A stretch of 64,000 bases of DNA, taken from contig NZ_JOEZ01000001.1 in NCBI RefSeq assembly GCF_000721175.1, positions 124,001-188,000 of the forward strand, written 5' to 3'. The notes under the pieces were generated by a model that was not told where the DNA came from, did no database searches, and worked only from the letters and a program-made list of their open reading frames with translations. Source of the DNA: Streptomyces anulatus. GTDB lineage: Bacteria; Actinomycetota; Actinomycetes; Streptomycetales; Streptomycetaceae. The first letter of the stretch is position 1; every line of letters starts with the position of its first letter. The translations under genes and the position numbers were made by a program. Shown here one piece after another: positions 34,388-42,017 of this stretch.

Positions 34388-35698
34388 TTACGCGGGCACG
34401 TGGACGGCCTCGACGCGGCTCAGCACGTGGTGCTCACGCTCCCTGAGCGCCGCCCGGCGGCGCAGTCGCAGGATCTGGGTGACGCCGAGCGCCTCCAGGA
34501 CGAAGACCGAGGCGAACGCGAGGCGGTAGTTGTCGCCCGTGGCGTCCAGCAGGACCCCGACGGCGAACAGGGTGGTCATCGAGGCGATGAAACCGCCCAT
34601 GTTGACGATTCCCGAGGCGGTGCCCTGCCGCTCGGGCGGATTGGCCGGCCGGGCGAAGTCGAAGCCGACCATCGAGGCCGGTCCGCAGGCGCCGAGCACC
34701 ACGCACAGAACGACCAGCAGCCACATCGGCGTGTGGTCGGCCGGGTAGAAGATCGCGGACGCCCAGAGCAGGGCCGTCGTCGCCACCGTCCCCAGGGCGA
34801 TCGGAACACGTGCCTCGTGGTGGCGGGCGATGATCTGCCCGTAGACGAGCCCCACCACCATGTTGGACAGCACCACCAGGGTGAGCAGGGTGCCCGCCGT
34901 GCCCCGGTTCAGCCCCTGCGCCTCGACCAGGAACGGCATCCCCCACAGCAGCAGGAACACCATCGCCGGGAACTGGGTGGTGAAGTGCACCCACATACCC
35001 AGCCGGGTGCCGGGCTCCCGCCAGGCGGCGGCGATCTGCCGGCGGACGTACGCGGCCCCGGCGTGCTGGACGGGCGGCGGCTCGTGGCCCTCGGGGTGGT
35101 CCTTGAGGAACAACAGCAGCGGCACCAGCACCACGACACCGGCCAGCGAGCTGCCGACGAACGTCGCGGTCCAGCCGTAGCTGTGCAGCGCCCGCGCGAT
35201 GAACAGCGTCGAGACGAGGTTGCCCGCCATCCCGAACAGTGCCGCGACCTGGCCGATCAGCGGCCCGCGCCGGGCCGGGAACCAGCGGCTGCCGAGCCGT
35301 AGCACGCTGATGAACGTCATCGCGTCGCCGCAGCCGAGCAGCGCGCGGGCCGCCAACGCCATGCCGTACGAGGGGGAGAGCGCGAAGCCGAGCTGTCCGA
35401 CGGTGAAGAGAACGGCCCCGATGGTGAGGACCTTCCTGGTGCCGAGCCGGTCGACCATCAGCCCGACGGGTATCTGCATGCCCGCGTAGACGAGGAGCTG
35501 GAGGATCGAGAACGTGGACAGCGCCGAGGCGTTGACGTCGAACCGGTCGGCGGCGTCGAGTCCGGCGACGCCCAGGCTCGTACGGAAGATGATCGCGACG
35601 AAGTAGACGGCGACCCCGATGCCCCAGATCCAGCCGGCCCGCCGGCCGCCGGGCGGGTCACCGGGAAGCGACAGGGTGGGCGCGGCCGCCGAACTCAC
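34388..35698 (-). CDS. MFS transporter (anion:cation symporter / nitrate-type)
   Basis: 436 residues, 12 predicted helices in two halves around a loop at DHPEGHEPPPVQ. The MFS motif GLMVDRLGTRKVL lies between TM2 and TM3, and ARALLGCGDAMTFI and WGMPFLVEAQGL are visible. GTG 35698 overlaps the stop of the upstream GntR gene (GTGA), indicating translational coupling, so the GntR repressor probably controls this exporter or importer. The substrate is probably an organic acid or sugar acid, an inference from the FadR-like partner. Confidence 0.9.
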   Translation of the reverse strand: MSSAAAPTLSLPGDPPGGRRAGWIWGIGVAVYFVAIIFRTSLGVAGLDAADRFDVNASALSTFSILQLLVYAGMQIPVGLMVDRLGTRKVLTIGAVLFTVGQLGFALSPSYGMALAARALLGCGDAMTFISVLRLGSRWFPARRGPLIGQVAALFGMAGNLVSTLFIARALHSYGWTATFVGSSLAGVVVLVPLLLFLKDHPEGHEPPPVQHAGAAYVRRQIAAAWREPGTRLGMWVHFTTQFPAMVFLLLWGMPFLVEAQGLNRGTAGTLLTLVVLSNMVVGLVYGQIIARHHEARVPIALGTVATTALLWASAIFYPADHTPMWLLVVLCVVLGACGPASMVGFDFARPANPPERQGTASGIVNMGGFIASMTTLFAVGVLLDATGDNYRLAFASVFVLEALGVTQILRLRRRAALREREHHVLSRVEAVHVPA

Positions 35699-36378
35699 CG
35701 GTCCTCACCCCGCACCAGCACCCGCACCCGGCCCACATGGCGGCGCACGACCTGCGCGGCCCCCTCGGCGTCGCCGGCCCGGATCGCCTCCAGCAGCTCA
35801 CCGTGCTCGGTGATGTTGGCCGCGATCCTGCCCGGGTGGGCCTCCATCACCGCGACGCCCATCCGCAGCTGACGGTCGCGCAGCTGGTCGTAGAGGCGCG
35901 AGAGGATCTCGTTGCCCGCGTTCTTCACGATCTCGGCGTGGAAGCAGCGGTCCTTGACGGCCACCTCCGCCAGATCGCCGTCCTCCGCCAACTGCCGCTG
36001 CTCCTCCAGGAGCTGCTCCAGCCGCTCGATCAGCTGCGGCGACGCGGGCACCGCCTTGCGCGCGGCGAACTCCTCGACCAGCAGCCGGGTCTCCACCACG
36101 TCCTTGATCTCCTGTGCGGAGACGGCGAGGACGAGGGCGCCCTTCTTCGGGTAGAGCTTGATCAGCCCCTCGACCTCCAGCCGTAGCAGCGCCTCGCGCA
36201 CGGGCGTCCGGGAGACGCCGACCGCGTCCGCCAGGTCCCCTTCGGTGAGCAGCGTGCCGCCCTCGTAACGGCGTTCCAGGACCGCTTCCTTGATGTGCGT
36301 GTAGACACGTTCGGCGGCGGGCGGACGCTTGAGGGAGGGGTTCGGCGACCGTACGGGGGCGGAGGGTGCGGCAGGCAT
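35695..36378 (-). CDS. GntR family regulator, FadR/FCD subfamily
   Basis: 227 residues. The winged helix spans about 20-85 (ERVYTHIKEAVLERRYEGG, LTEGDLADAVGVSRTPVREAL, RLEVEGLIKLYPKKGALV). An FCD all-helical effector domain follows with its metal-binding residues in DRCFHAEIVKNAGN, ITEHGELLEAI and RRHVGRV. FCD members respond to small carboxylic acids. ATG 36378 lies just after a T/A-rich stretch on that strand (TTGTATCTATG, about 36390), possibly promoter and operator. It is the first gene of a two-gene operon with the MFS transporter. Confidence 0.93.
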   Translation of the reverse strand: MPAAPSAPVRSPNPSLKRPPAAERVYTHIKEAVLERRYEGGTLLTEGDLADAVGVSRTPVREALLRLEVEGLIKLYPKKGALVLAVSAQEIKDVVETRLLVEEFAARKAVPASPQLIERLEQLLEEQRQLAEDGDLAEVAVKDRCFHAEIVKNAGNEILSRLYDQLRDRQLRMGVAVMEAHPGRIAANITEHGELLEAIRAGDAEGAAQVVRRHVGRVRVLVRGEDR

Positions 36379-36540
36379 GCGCACAGCATAGATACAACAT
36401 GCACGCATGTCGGCCCCCGTCCGGATCCTGGACCCCGGGGCGACCGAAGGAGCCAACGGTTCAGGGTTACCCGAATCGGGTCCGCCCCCGCCGTCGCGGA
36501 CTCGAAGCGGACCCTGCCGTGCACCTACCCGTCCGCCGTC

Positions 36541-36715
36541 CTGCCGTTCGGGCCGCCCCTCATCGCCACGCTCGGCTGGTCCTGGGCCGGACCCGGCCGC
36601 CGCCCTCGCCATCGCCGCCCTCGCGGTCAAGGAGGGCCGCGACGCCTGGCGGGGCAAGGGCTGCTGTGCGCCGACGGCCCATGGTCAAGCCTGCGCAAAT
36701 TCACCCGTTCGGTAA
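36541..36715 (+). pseudogene. C-terminal fragment of a cation transporter (CDF-like)
   Basis: Upstream of the DD-peptidase gene the plus strand reads PPLIATLGWSWA and, after one extra G near 36588-36592, continues in the next frame as DPAAALAIAALAVKEGRDAW and RGKGCCAP. That is the last membrane helix and Cys-rich end of a Streptomyces cation-transporter family protein. The frame stops at TAA 36713. The N-terminal three quarters are missing. The rest of the 421-nt gap (36379-36799) contains the GntR promoter region and nothing else I recognise. Confidence 0.6.
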
Positions 36716-36799
36716 CACATCCATTGCCCCGGCCCAGGAGTCTCACCTCCGAGCGGCACCCTTATGTGGCCGCATATCAGGGGCATTTGGAGCGTTCAG

Positions 36800-37699
36800 T
36801 TGAAAATCAGCATCAAGCGCATCAATCGCGTCACCGTCACGGCCACCGTGACGCTCACCGCCGGCGCGGTGCTCGCGGGCAGCGCCTTCGCTTCCACGGC
36901 GCACGCCGCCGCGCCGCCGACTCCGAAGATCGTCGCCAAGGGCGGCTTCGTGATGAACGACGGCACCGGCAAGACCCTCTTCACCAAGTCCGCTGACACC
37001 CGCCGCTCCACCGGCTCCACCACCAAGATCATGACGGCCCTGGTGGTGCTGTCGCAGAAGAACGTGAACCTGAAATCCAAGGTCACCATCCAGAAGGCCT
37101 ACAGCGACTACATCGTCTCGAAGAACGCCTCGTCCGCCCGCCTCATCGTCGGCGACAAGGTCACCGTGGGCCAGCTCCTCTACGGCCTGATGCTCCCCTC
37201 CGGCTGCGACGCCGCGTACGCCCTGGCCGACAAGTTCGGCTCGGGCACGACCCGTGCGGCCCGCGTGAAGTCGTTCATCGGCAAGATGAACTCCACGGCG
37301 AAGAGCCTCAAGCTGAAGAACACCCGTTTCGACTCGTTCGACGGCATAGGGAGTGGCAACAACTACTCGACCCCCCGTGACCTGACGAAGATCGCCGGCA
37401 AGGCGATGAAGAACTCCACGTTCCGCTCGATCGTCAAGACCAAGTCGACGAAGCAGAAGGTGACCACGAAGAGCGGTGGCTACCGCTACATGTCGTGGAG
37501 CAACACCAACAAGATGCTCAGCAGCTACAGCGGCGCCATCGGCGTCAAGACCGGCTCGGGCCCGACCGCCAAGTACTGCCTGGTCTTCGCGGCGACCCGT
37601 AAGGGCAAGACCGTCATCGGCACGGTGCTGACGTCGTCCTCCGAGGCGAACCGCACCGCCGACGCGAAGAAGCTGATGGACTACGGCTTCAAGAAGTAG
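36800..37699 (+). CDS. dacA: Serine DD-peptidase/transpeptidase of the Streptomyces K15 type
   Basis: About 299 residues, an S11-family penicillin-binding protein. The signal peptide is VTVTATVTLTAGAVLAGSAF with cleavage near AHAAA. Active-site motifs are STTK (nucleophile Ser about 73), SGC (about 134-136) in place of the usual SxN, and KTG (about 250-252). The SGC variant is that of the S. lividans/Streptomyces K15 DD-transpeptidase, so this is a small secreted enzyme that crosslinks or trims peptidoglycan rather than a plain carboxypeptidase. A TTG start at 36800 with GGAGCG 5 nt upstream is preferred over ATG 36764, which has no site. It ends in a 20-bp terminator. Confidence 0.92.
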   Translation: MKISIKRINRVTVTATVTLTAGAVLAGSAFASTAHAAAPPTPKIVAKGGFVMNDGTGKTLFTKSADTRRSTGSTTKIMTALVVLSQKNVNLKSKVTIQKAYSDYIVSKNASSARLIVGDKVTVGQLLYGLMLPSGCDAAYALADKFGSGTTRAARVKSFIGKMNSTAKSLKLKNTRFDSFDGIGSGNNYSTPRDLTKIAGKAMKNSTFRSIVKTKSTKQKVTTKSGGYRYMSWSNTNKMLSSYSGAIGVKTGSGPTAKYCLVFAATRKGKTVIGTVLTSSSEANRTADAKKLMDYGFKK

Positions 37700-37711
37700 C
37701 CCGCACGCGCT

Positions 37712-37768
37712 GTACGGCGGAGGGGCCCGGCCCGCACGGTGTGTGCGAGCCGGGCCCCTTCGCCGTAC
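37712..37768. terminator. 20-bp bidirectional hairpin after the DD-peptidase gene
   Basis: Arms 37712-37731 and 37749-37768 (GTACGGCG...GGGCCCGGC and complement) pair with one mismatch around a loop that can itself pair (CGCAC/GTGCG). It separates the convergent DD-peptidase and DUF397 genes. Confidence 0.9.
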
Positions 37769-37775
37769 CCATGCC

Positions 37776-37961
37776 CTACGGCTGCCGGCGGCGCAGGTCG
37801 GCCGTGAAGGCGTCCCAGGCGGCCGGCGCGAGGGTGAGGACGGGGCCGCCGGGACGCTTGGAGTCGCGGACGGCGACGGTAGGGGGGATGTTGCGGGCCA
37901 CTTCGACGCACTCGCCGTTGCCACTGCTGTAGCTGGACTTGACGAACTCGAAGTGGGGCAC
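37776..37961 (-). CDS. DUF397 protein (Scr2/WhiJ-module partner)
   Basis: 61 residues: HFEFVKSSYSSGNGECVEVA, then VAVRDSKRPGGPVLTL and AAWDAFTADLR, the complete DUF397 consensus. GTG 37961 has AAGGAG 8-9 nt upstream inside the end of the XRE gene, leaving only 2 nt between the genes, so they form an operon. In Streptomyces, DUF397 proteins work with the adjacent XRE protein as an antagonist or toxin-antitoxin-like pair affecting development and antibiotic production. Confidence 0.95.
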   Translation of the reverse strand: MPHFEFVKSSYSSGNGECVEVARNIPPTVAVRDSKRPGGPVLTLAPAAWDAFTADLRRRQP

Positions 37962-37963
37962 AG

Positions 37964-38842
37964 CTACAACTCCTTGCGAATACGCCCTATGAGAGCGATG
38001 GAATCGCGGGGAGCGAGTCCGCTTCTGGCAATGCGACCGAATGTGACGTTGTGGCGGGCTGCATCCGTCTCACTCTCCAGCCACAGCGTAGACGACGTCG
38101 TGTCCATGTAGACCACGTCCATCGCACCGGGTTCAGCAAACGAGACAATGCTGAAAGCGCTGGTCATGCCCGGGTGAGATCCCGCGAGGAACGGGACAAC
38201 CTGCACCGTGACATTTGGCTCAGCAGCCGCGTCCGCCAGGTGGGCCAGCTGAGCCCGCATCACTTCGCGGCCACCGACCAGTTGGCGCAGGGCCGCCTCG
38301 GCGACAATCGCCCACAACGCCAGCGGAACGCTGTCCGTAAGACGTGCCTGCCGTGCGATCTTCGCTTCGACGAAACGCTCGATCTCGTCCGGGTCGTCCC
38401 AGTCCGCGTTGCCGACCGCGAGCGCCCTGGCGTAGTCCGGCGTCTGGAGCAGCCCGGGAACGAAGGCCCCCTGCCAAGTCCGGACGCCTGTCGCGATGTC
38501 CTCGAGCGCAACGTACTCGACCAGCGAGCGCAGCTCCGGGTACTGGTTCCACCAGCCCTTCGCCTTACGGCGTTCCCGGTCCACACGGGCGACTTCCAAC
38601 AGCCGTCCGACGGACTTCTCGTCCTCCAGGCCGTAGAACTCACAGAGGGTTCGGATGTCCGGGTCCCTCATCGGAACCCAGCCCCGCTCCATCTTAACGA
38701 TCTTCGAGTTGGTCGCGCTGATGACCTGCGCGGCCTGCTGCTGCGTCTTCCCGGACGCGTCCCGCAGGCGCAGCAGCTCACTACCGAGCCTGCGTCCCAG
38801 GACAGTTGACGACCGGTTCCCTTGCGGTGTCGCTGGATTCAC
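37964..38842 (-). CDS. XRE-family regulator with DUF5753 domain (WhiJ/Scr1-like)
   Basis: 292 residues. The helix-turn-helix covers about 12-70 (LGRRLGSELLRLRDASGKTQ, QQAAQVISATNSKIVKMERG). The rest is the DUF5753 ligand or partner domain (WQGAFVPGLLQTPDYARALA, VEAKIARQARLT, AEAALRQLVGG, VQVVPFLAGSHPGMTSAFSI, YMDTTSSTLWLE). GTG 38842 is chosen because it starts just before the SSTVLGRRLG phrase where family members begin; the frame is open further upstream into the divergent gene's promoter. It is the DNA-binding half of the WhiJ-type module. Confidence 0.93.
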   Translation of the reverse strand: MNPATPQGNRSSTVLGRRLGSELLRLRDASGKTQQQAAQVISATNSKIVKMERGWVPMRDPDIRTLCEFYGLEDEKSVGRLLEVARVDRERRKAKGWWNQYPELRSLVEYVALEDIATGVRTWQGAFVPGLLQTPDYARALAVGNADWDDPDEIERFVEAKIARQARLTDSVPLALWAIVAEAALRQLVGGREVMRAQLAHLADAAAEPNVTVQVVPFLAGSHPGMTSAFSIVSFAEPGAMDVVYMDTTSSTLWLESETDAARHNVTFGRIARSGLAPRDSIALIGRIRKEL

Positions 38843-39086
38843 GGCTCCAGTGTCCCGCTTTCCGGGGCGACGCGTCGACCGCCGTCCCCCGTTGGGGACA
38901 AATGTCTCCGTTTCACTTGCCCTCGCCCTCTGGAGATGACTACTTTCGGTACTCCACCGCTCGCACAGCGGAGCCAACTCGGCGGAAGTGCACCGCCCCG
39001 CCCTGCGCCGGAACCGAAGAATCACGGCCCGGCGCACCGCAGCCGCGACATCGCCACCGCCCACCCCACCCCGGAGGCACGTGCCC

Positions 39087-39521
39087 ATGACCGCAGCCCA
39101 GACGGCCCCCGTACCCACCCCCGACCCCGACCCCGTCCTCCGCGAGGATCACGTCGACTACACGCCCACCGCGCACAGCGTCGTCCTCAGCCGGCACCGC
39201 GCCGCCCGGCTCGTCCTCCAGTGGGGGCACCCCTCCCTGGCCGGAGACGCGGCTCTCCTGGTCAGCGAGTTGGCCACCAACGCCTTGCTGCACGGGGCGA
39301 TCCGGGGCCGGCTCTTCCGGGTCCACCTCACCCTCACCGCGAGCGCGCTCCGTATCGCGGTGAGCGATCCGCGCGGTGAGCGGCTTCCCGAACCACGCGA
39401 GCCCGACGCCGACGACTGCTACGGGCGCGGCCTCCTGATCGTCGCCCAGCTCGCCGACGACTGGGGCGTCGAGCCACGCACGGTCGGCAAGACGGTGTAC
39501 GCCGAACTCTCCGTACGGTGA
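39087..39521 (+). CDS. RsbW-like ATP-binding protein (anti-sigma/HATPase)
   Basis: 144 residues with a GHKL ATPase core: N-box LLVSELATNALLHGAI, G1 region LRIAVSDPRGERLPE and G2 YGRGLLIVAQLADDWGV. This is the short Streptomyces ATPase family that sits beside WhiJ/AbaA-type XRE-DUF397 genes; it may act as an anti-sigma kinase. ATG 39087 has GGAGG 9-10 nt upstream. It is divergent from the XRE gene across 244 nt that contain the shared promoter region. Confidence 0.9.
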   Translation: MTAAQTAPVPTPDPDPVLREDHVDYTPTAHSVVLSRHRAARLVLQWGHPSLAGDAALLVSELATNALLHGAIRGRLFRVHLTLTASALRIAVSDPRGERLPEPREPDADDCYGRGLLIVAQLADDWGVEPRTVGKTVYAELSVR

Positions 39522-39531
39522 GGGCCGGACA

Positions 39532-39573
39532 TGCCGGTGGGCCCGTACGGAGAAACGTACGGGCCCACCGGCA
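39532..39573. terminator. 17-bp perfect bidirectional terminator
   Basis: TGCCGGTGGGCCCGTAC (39532-39548) and its complement (39557-39573) enclose an 8-nt loop. It sits 10 nt after the ATPase gene and 7 nt after bkdC, serving both. Confidence 0.92.
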
Positions 39574-39580
39574 CAACGCG

Positions 39581-41023
39581 TTACGCCCAGGTGATCAGGC
39601 GCTTCGGCTGCTCCAGGATCGCCGCCACATCGGCCAGCACCTTGGAGCCCAGCTCGCCGTCGACCAGGCGATGGTCGAACGACAGGGCCAGCGTGGTGAC
39701 CTGACGCGGCTTCACCTTGCCCTTGTGGACCCAGGGCTGGAGCTTGATCGCACCGACCGCCAGGATCGCGGACTCGCCCGAGTTGAGGATCGGCGTACCG
39801 GTGTCGACGCCGAAGACGCCGACGTTGGTGATGGTCACCGTGCCGCCGGACATCGCGGCCGGGGAGGTCTTGCCGTCCCGGGCCGTGGTGACCAGCTCGC
39901 CCAGGGACGCCGCGAGCTGCGGCAGCGTCTTGTCGTGCGCGTCCTTGATGTTCGGCACGATCAGACCGCGCGGGGTGGCCGCCGCGATGCCCAGGTTCAC
40001 GTAGTGCTTCTGCACGATCTCCTGGTTGGCCTCGTCCCAGGTGGCGTTGACCTCGGGGTTCCGCTTGATCGCGACAAGGAGGGCCTTGGCGATGATGAGG
40101 AGCGGGTTGATCCGCACCCCCGCCATGTCCTTGTCCTCCTTCAGCTCGGCCACGAGCTTCATCGTGCGTGTCACGTCGACCGTGACGAACTCGGTGACGT
40201 GCGGCGCGGTGAACGCGCTGCCGACCATCGCCTGCGCCATGGCCTTGCGGACGCCCTTGATCGGGATACGGGTCTCGCGGGCGGAGACGGCCGCGGCGAC
40301 CGGGGTCGCGGAGGCAGCCGCTGCCACCGGCTCGGCGACCGGAGGCGCAGCGGCCGGAGAGGCCGCAGCAGCCGGAGCCGCCGCGTGGACGTCCTCGCGG
40401 GTGATGATGCCGTCCTTGCCGGTCGGCACCACCGTCGCCAGGTCGACGCCCAGGTCCTTGGCGAGCTTGCGGACAGGTGGCTTGGCCAGCGGGCGGCCGC
40501 CGGCCGGAGCACCGGCCGGCGCGGGAGCAGCGGCGGGCGCCGTGTGCCCGTTCAGCTCGGCCTGCACCGCCGCCGCGACGGCGGCGGCCTCCGGAGCGGC
40601 CGACGCCCCCTTGCGCGGGCGGCGCTTGGTGGAGGACTCGGCGACGCCGTAGCCCACCAGGACCGGCGTACGGCCCTTCGGCTCGGCTTCCGCCTCGGGC
40701 TCCCCCACCGGCTCCTGCACCGGAGCGGCGGCCGGGGCCGGGGCGTCGCCGCTGCCCGGGGCCACGTCGATCGCGATGATCACCTGGCCGACGTCGACGG
40801 TCGTGCCTTCGGGGAAGCGCAGCTCGTGCACCACCCCGTCGAACGGGATCGGCAGCTCGACGGCCGCCTTCGCGGTCTCGACCTCGCACACGACCTGTCC
40901 GTCGGTGACGGTGTCGCCGGGCTGGACGAACCACTTGAGGATCTCGGCCTCGGTCAGTCCTTCGCCCACGTCGGGCATCTTGAACTCACGGAAGCGAGCA
41001 GACGTTTCGGTCATCGTCGTCAC
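39581..41023 (-). CDS. bkdC: Branched-chain 2-oxoacid dehydrogenase E2 (dihydrolipoamide acyltransferase)
   Basis: 480 residues. Lipoyl domain 1-80 carries the lipoylated Lys52 in VETAKAAVE; a Pro/Ala linker follows. The peripheral-subunit-binding domain is at about 170-210 (KPPVRKLAKDLGVDLATVVP). The catalytic acyltransferase domain ends in LALSFDHRLVDGELGSK, with the His and Asp of CoA transfer. It forms the core of the complex converting valine-, leucine- and isoleucine-derived 2-oxoacids to acyl-CoA primers for iso/anteiso fatty acids. GTG 41023 has AGGAG upstream; ATG three codons later is possible. It is the last gene of the operon, 11 nt after bkdB. Confidence 0.95.
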   Translation of the reverse strand: MTTMTETSARFREFKMPDVGEGLTEAEILKWFVQPGDTVTDGQVVCEVETAKAAVELPIPFDGVVHELRFPEGTTVDVGQVIIAIDVAPGSGDAPAPAAAPVQEPVGEPEAEAEPKGRTPVLVGYGVAESSTKRRPRKGASAAPEAAAVAAAVQAELNGHTAPAAAPAPAGAPAGGRPLAKPPVRKLAKDLGVDLATVVPTGKDGIITREDVHAAAPAAAASPAAAPPVAEPVAAAASATPVAAAVSARETRIPIKGVRKAMAQAMVGSAFTAPHVTEFVTVDVTRTMKLVAELKEDKDMAGVRINPLLIIAKALLVAIKRNPEVNATWDEANQEIVQKHYVNLGIAAATPRGLIVPNIKDAHDKTLPQLAASLGELVTTARDGKTSPAAMSGGTVTITNVGVFGVDTGTPILNSGESAILAVGAIKLQPWVHKGKVKPRQVTTLALSFDHRLVDGELGSKVLADVAAILEQPKRLITWA

Positions 41024-41034
41024 GAACCCTCTCC

Positions 41035-42015
41035 TCAGAACGCCAGCGAGCGGTCGACGGCGTCGAGCACCCGGTCCAGGCCGGGCAGATACTCGTCCTC
41101 CAGCCGCGCCGGCGGGTAGGGGACGTGGTAGCCGCCGACCCGCAGTACGGGCGCTTCGAGGTGGTAGAAGCAGCGCTCGGTGATCCGGGCGGCGATCTCC
41201 GCGCCGGAGCCGTAGAAGACGGGCGCCTCGTGGACGACCACGACCCGGCCGGTCTTCTCGGCCGACGCCTGGATGGCGTCGAAGTCGATGGGGGACATCG
41301 AGCGCAGGTCCAGGACCTCGATCGACTTGCCCTCCTCCTGGGCGGCCGCGGCCGCTTCCAGGCAGACCTTCACCATCGGTCCGTACGCGACGAGCGTGAG
41401 GTCGCTGCCCTCGCGGACGGTCACGGCCTGGTGCAGCGGGCCGGGGATGGACTCGGTGTCGACCTCGCCCTTGTCCCAGTAGCGCCGCTTGGGCTCGAAG
41501 AAGATGATCGGATCGTCGCTCTGGACGGCCTGCTGCATCATCCAGTAGGCGTCGCTCGCGTTGGAGGGCGAGACCACCTTCAGGCCCGCGACGTGCGCGA
41601 AGAGCGCCTCGGGGGACTCGCTGTGGTGCTCGACCGCGCCGATGCCGCCGCCGTACGGAATGCGCACGACGACCGGCAGCTTGATCTTGCCGAGCGCGCG
41701 GGCGTGCATCTTGGCGAGCTGCGTGACGATCTGGTCGTACGCGGGGAAGACGAAGCCGTCGAACTGGATCTCGACGATCGGTCGGTAGCCGCGCAGGGCC
41801 AGGCCGATCGCCGTGCCGACGATGCCGGACTCGGCGAGCGGGGTGTCGATGACCCGGTCCTCGCCGAAGTCCTTCTGGAGTCCGTCGGTGATCCGGAAGA
41901 CGCCGCCGAGCTTGCCGACGTCCTCACCCATGATGAGGACCTTGGGGTCGTTGTCGAGGGCGAGGCGGAGCGACTCGTTGAGCGCTTTCGCGATGGACAT
42001 CTTTTCCACGGCCAT
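41035..42015 (-). CDS. bkdB: Branched-chain 2-oxoacid dehydrogenase E1 beta subunit
   Basis: 326 residues of transketolase-like fold: MGEDVGKLGGVFRITDGL, ESGIVGTAIGLALRGYRPIVEIQF, MHARALGKIKLPVVVRIPYGGGIG and the C-terminal transketolase domain (LTLVAYGPMV, VEVLDLRSMSPIDFD, RVVVVHEAPVFYG). It supplies half of the thiamine-diphosphate site in an alpha2beta2 E1. ATG 42015 has GGAGGG upstream and follows the bkdA stop by 2 nt. Length and order match other Gram-positive BkdB proteins. Confidence 0.96.
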   Translation of the reverse strand: MAVEKMSIAKALNESLRLALDNDPKVLIMGEDVGKLGGVFRITDGLQKDFGEDRVIDTPLAESGIVGTAIGLALRGYRPIVEIQFDGFVFPAYDQIVTQLAKMHARALGKIKLPVVVRIPYGGGIGAVEHHSESPEALFAHVAGLKVVSPSNASDAYWMMQQAVQSDDPIIFFEPKRRYWDKGEVDTESIPGPLHQAVTVREGSDLTLVAYGPMVKVCLEAAAAAQEEGKSIEVLDLRSMSPIDFDAIQASAEKTGRVVVVHEAPVFYGSGAEIAARITERCFYHLEAPVLRVGGYHVPYPPARLEDEYLPGLDRVLDAVDRSLAF

Positions 42016-42017
42016 GG

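Noticed and set aside
34342..34403. CACGTG palindromes as further parS sites
   Set aside because: They lack the GTTT/AAAC flanks required by ParB and belong to a GC hairpin at the end of the MFS gene.
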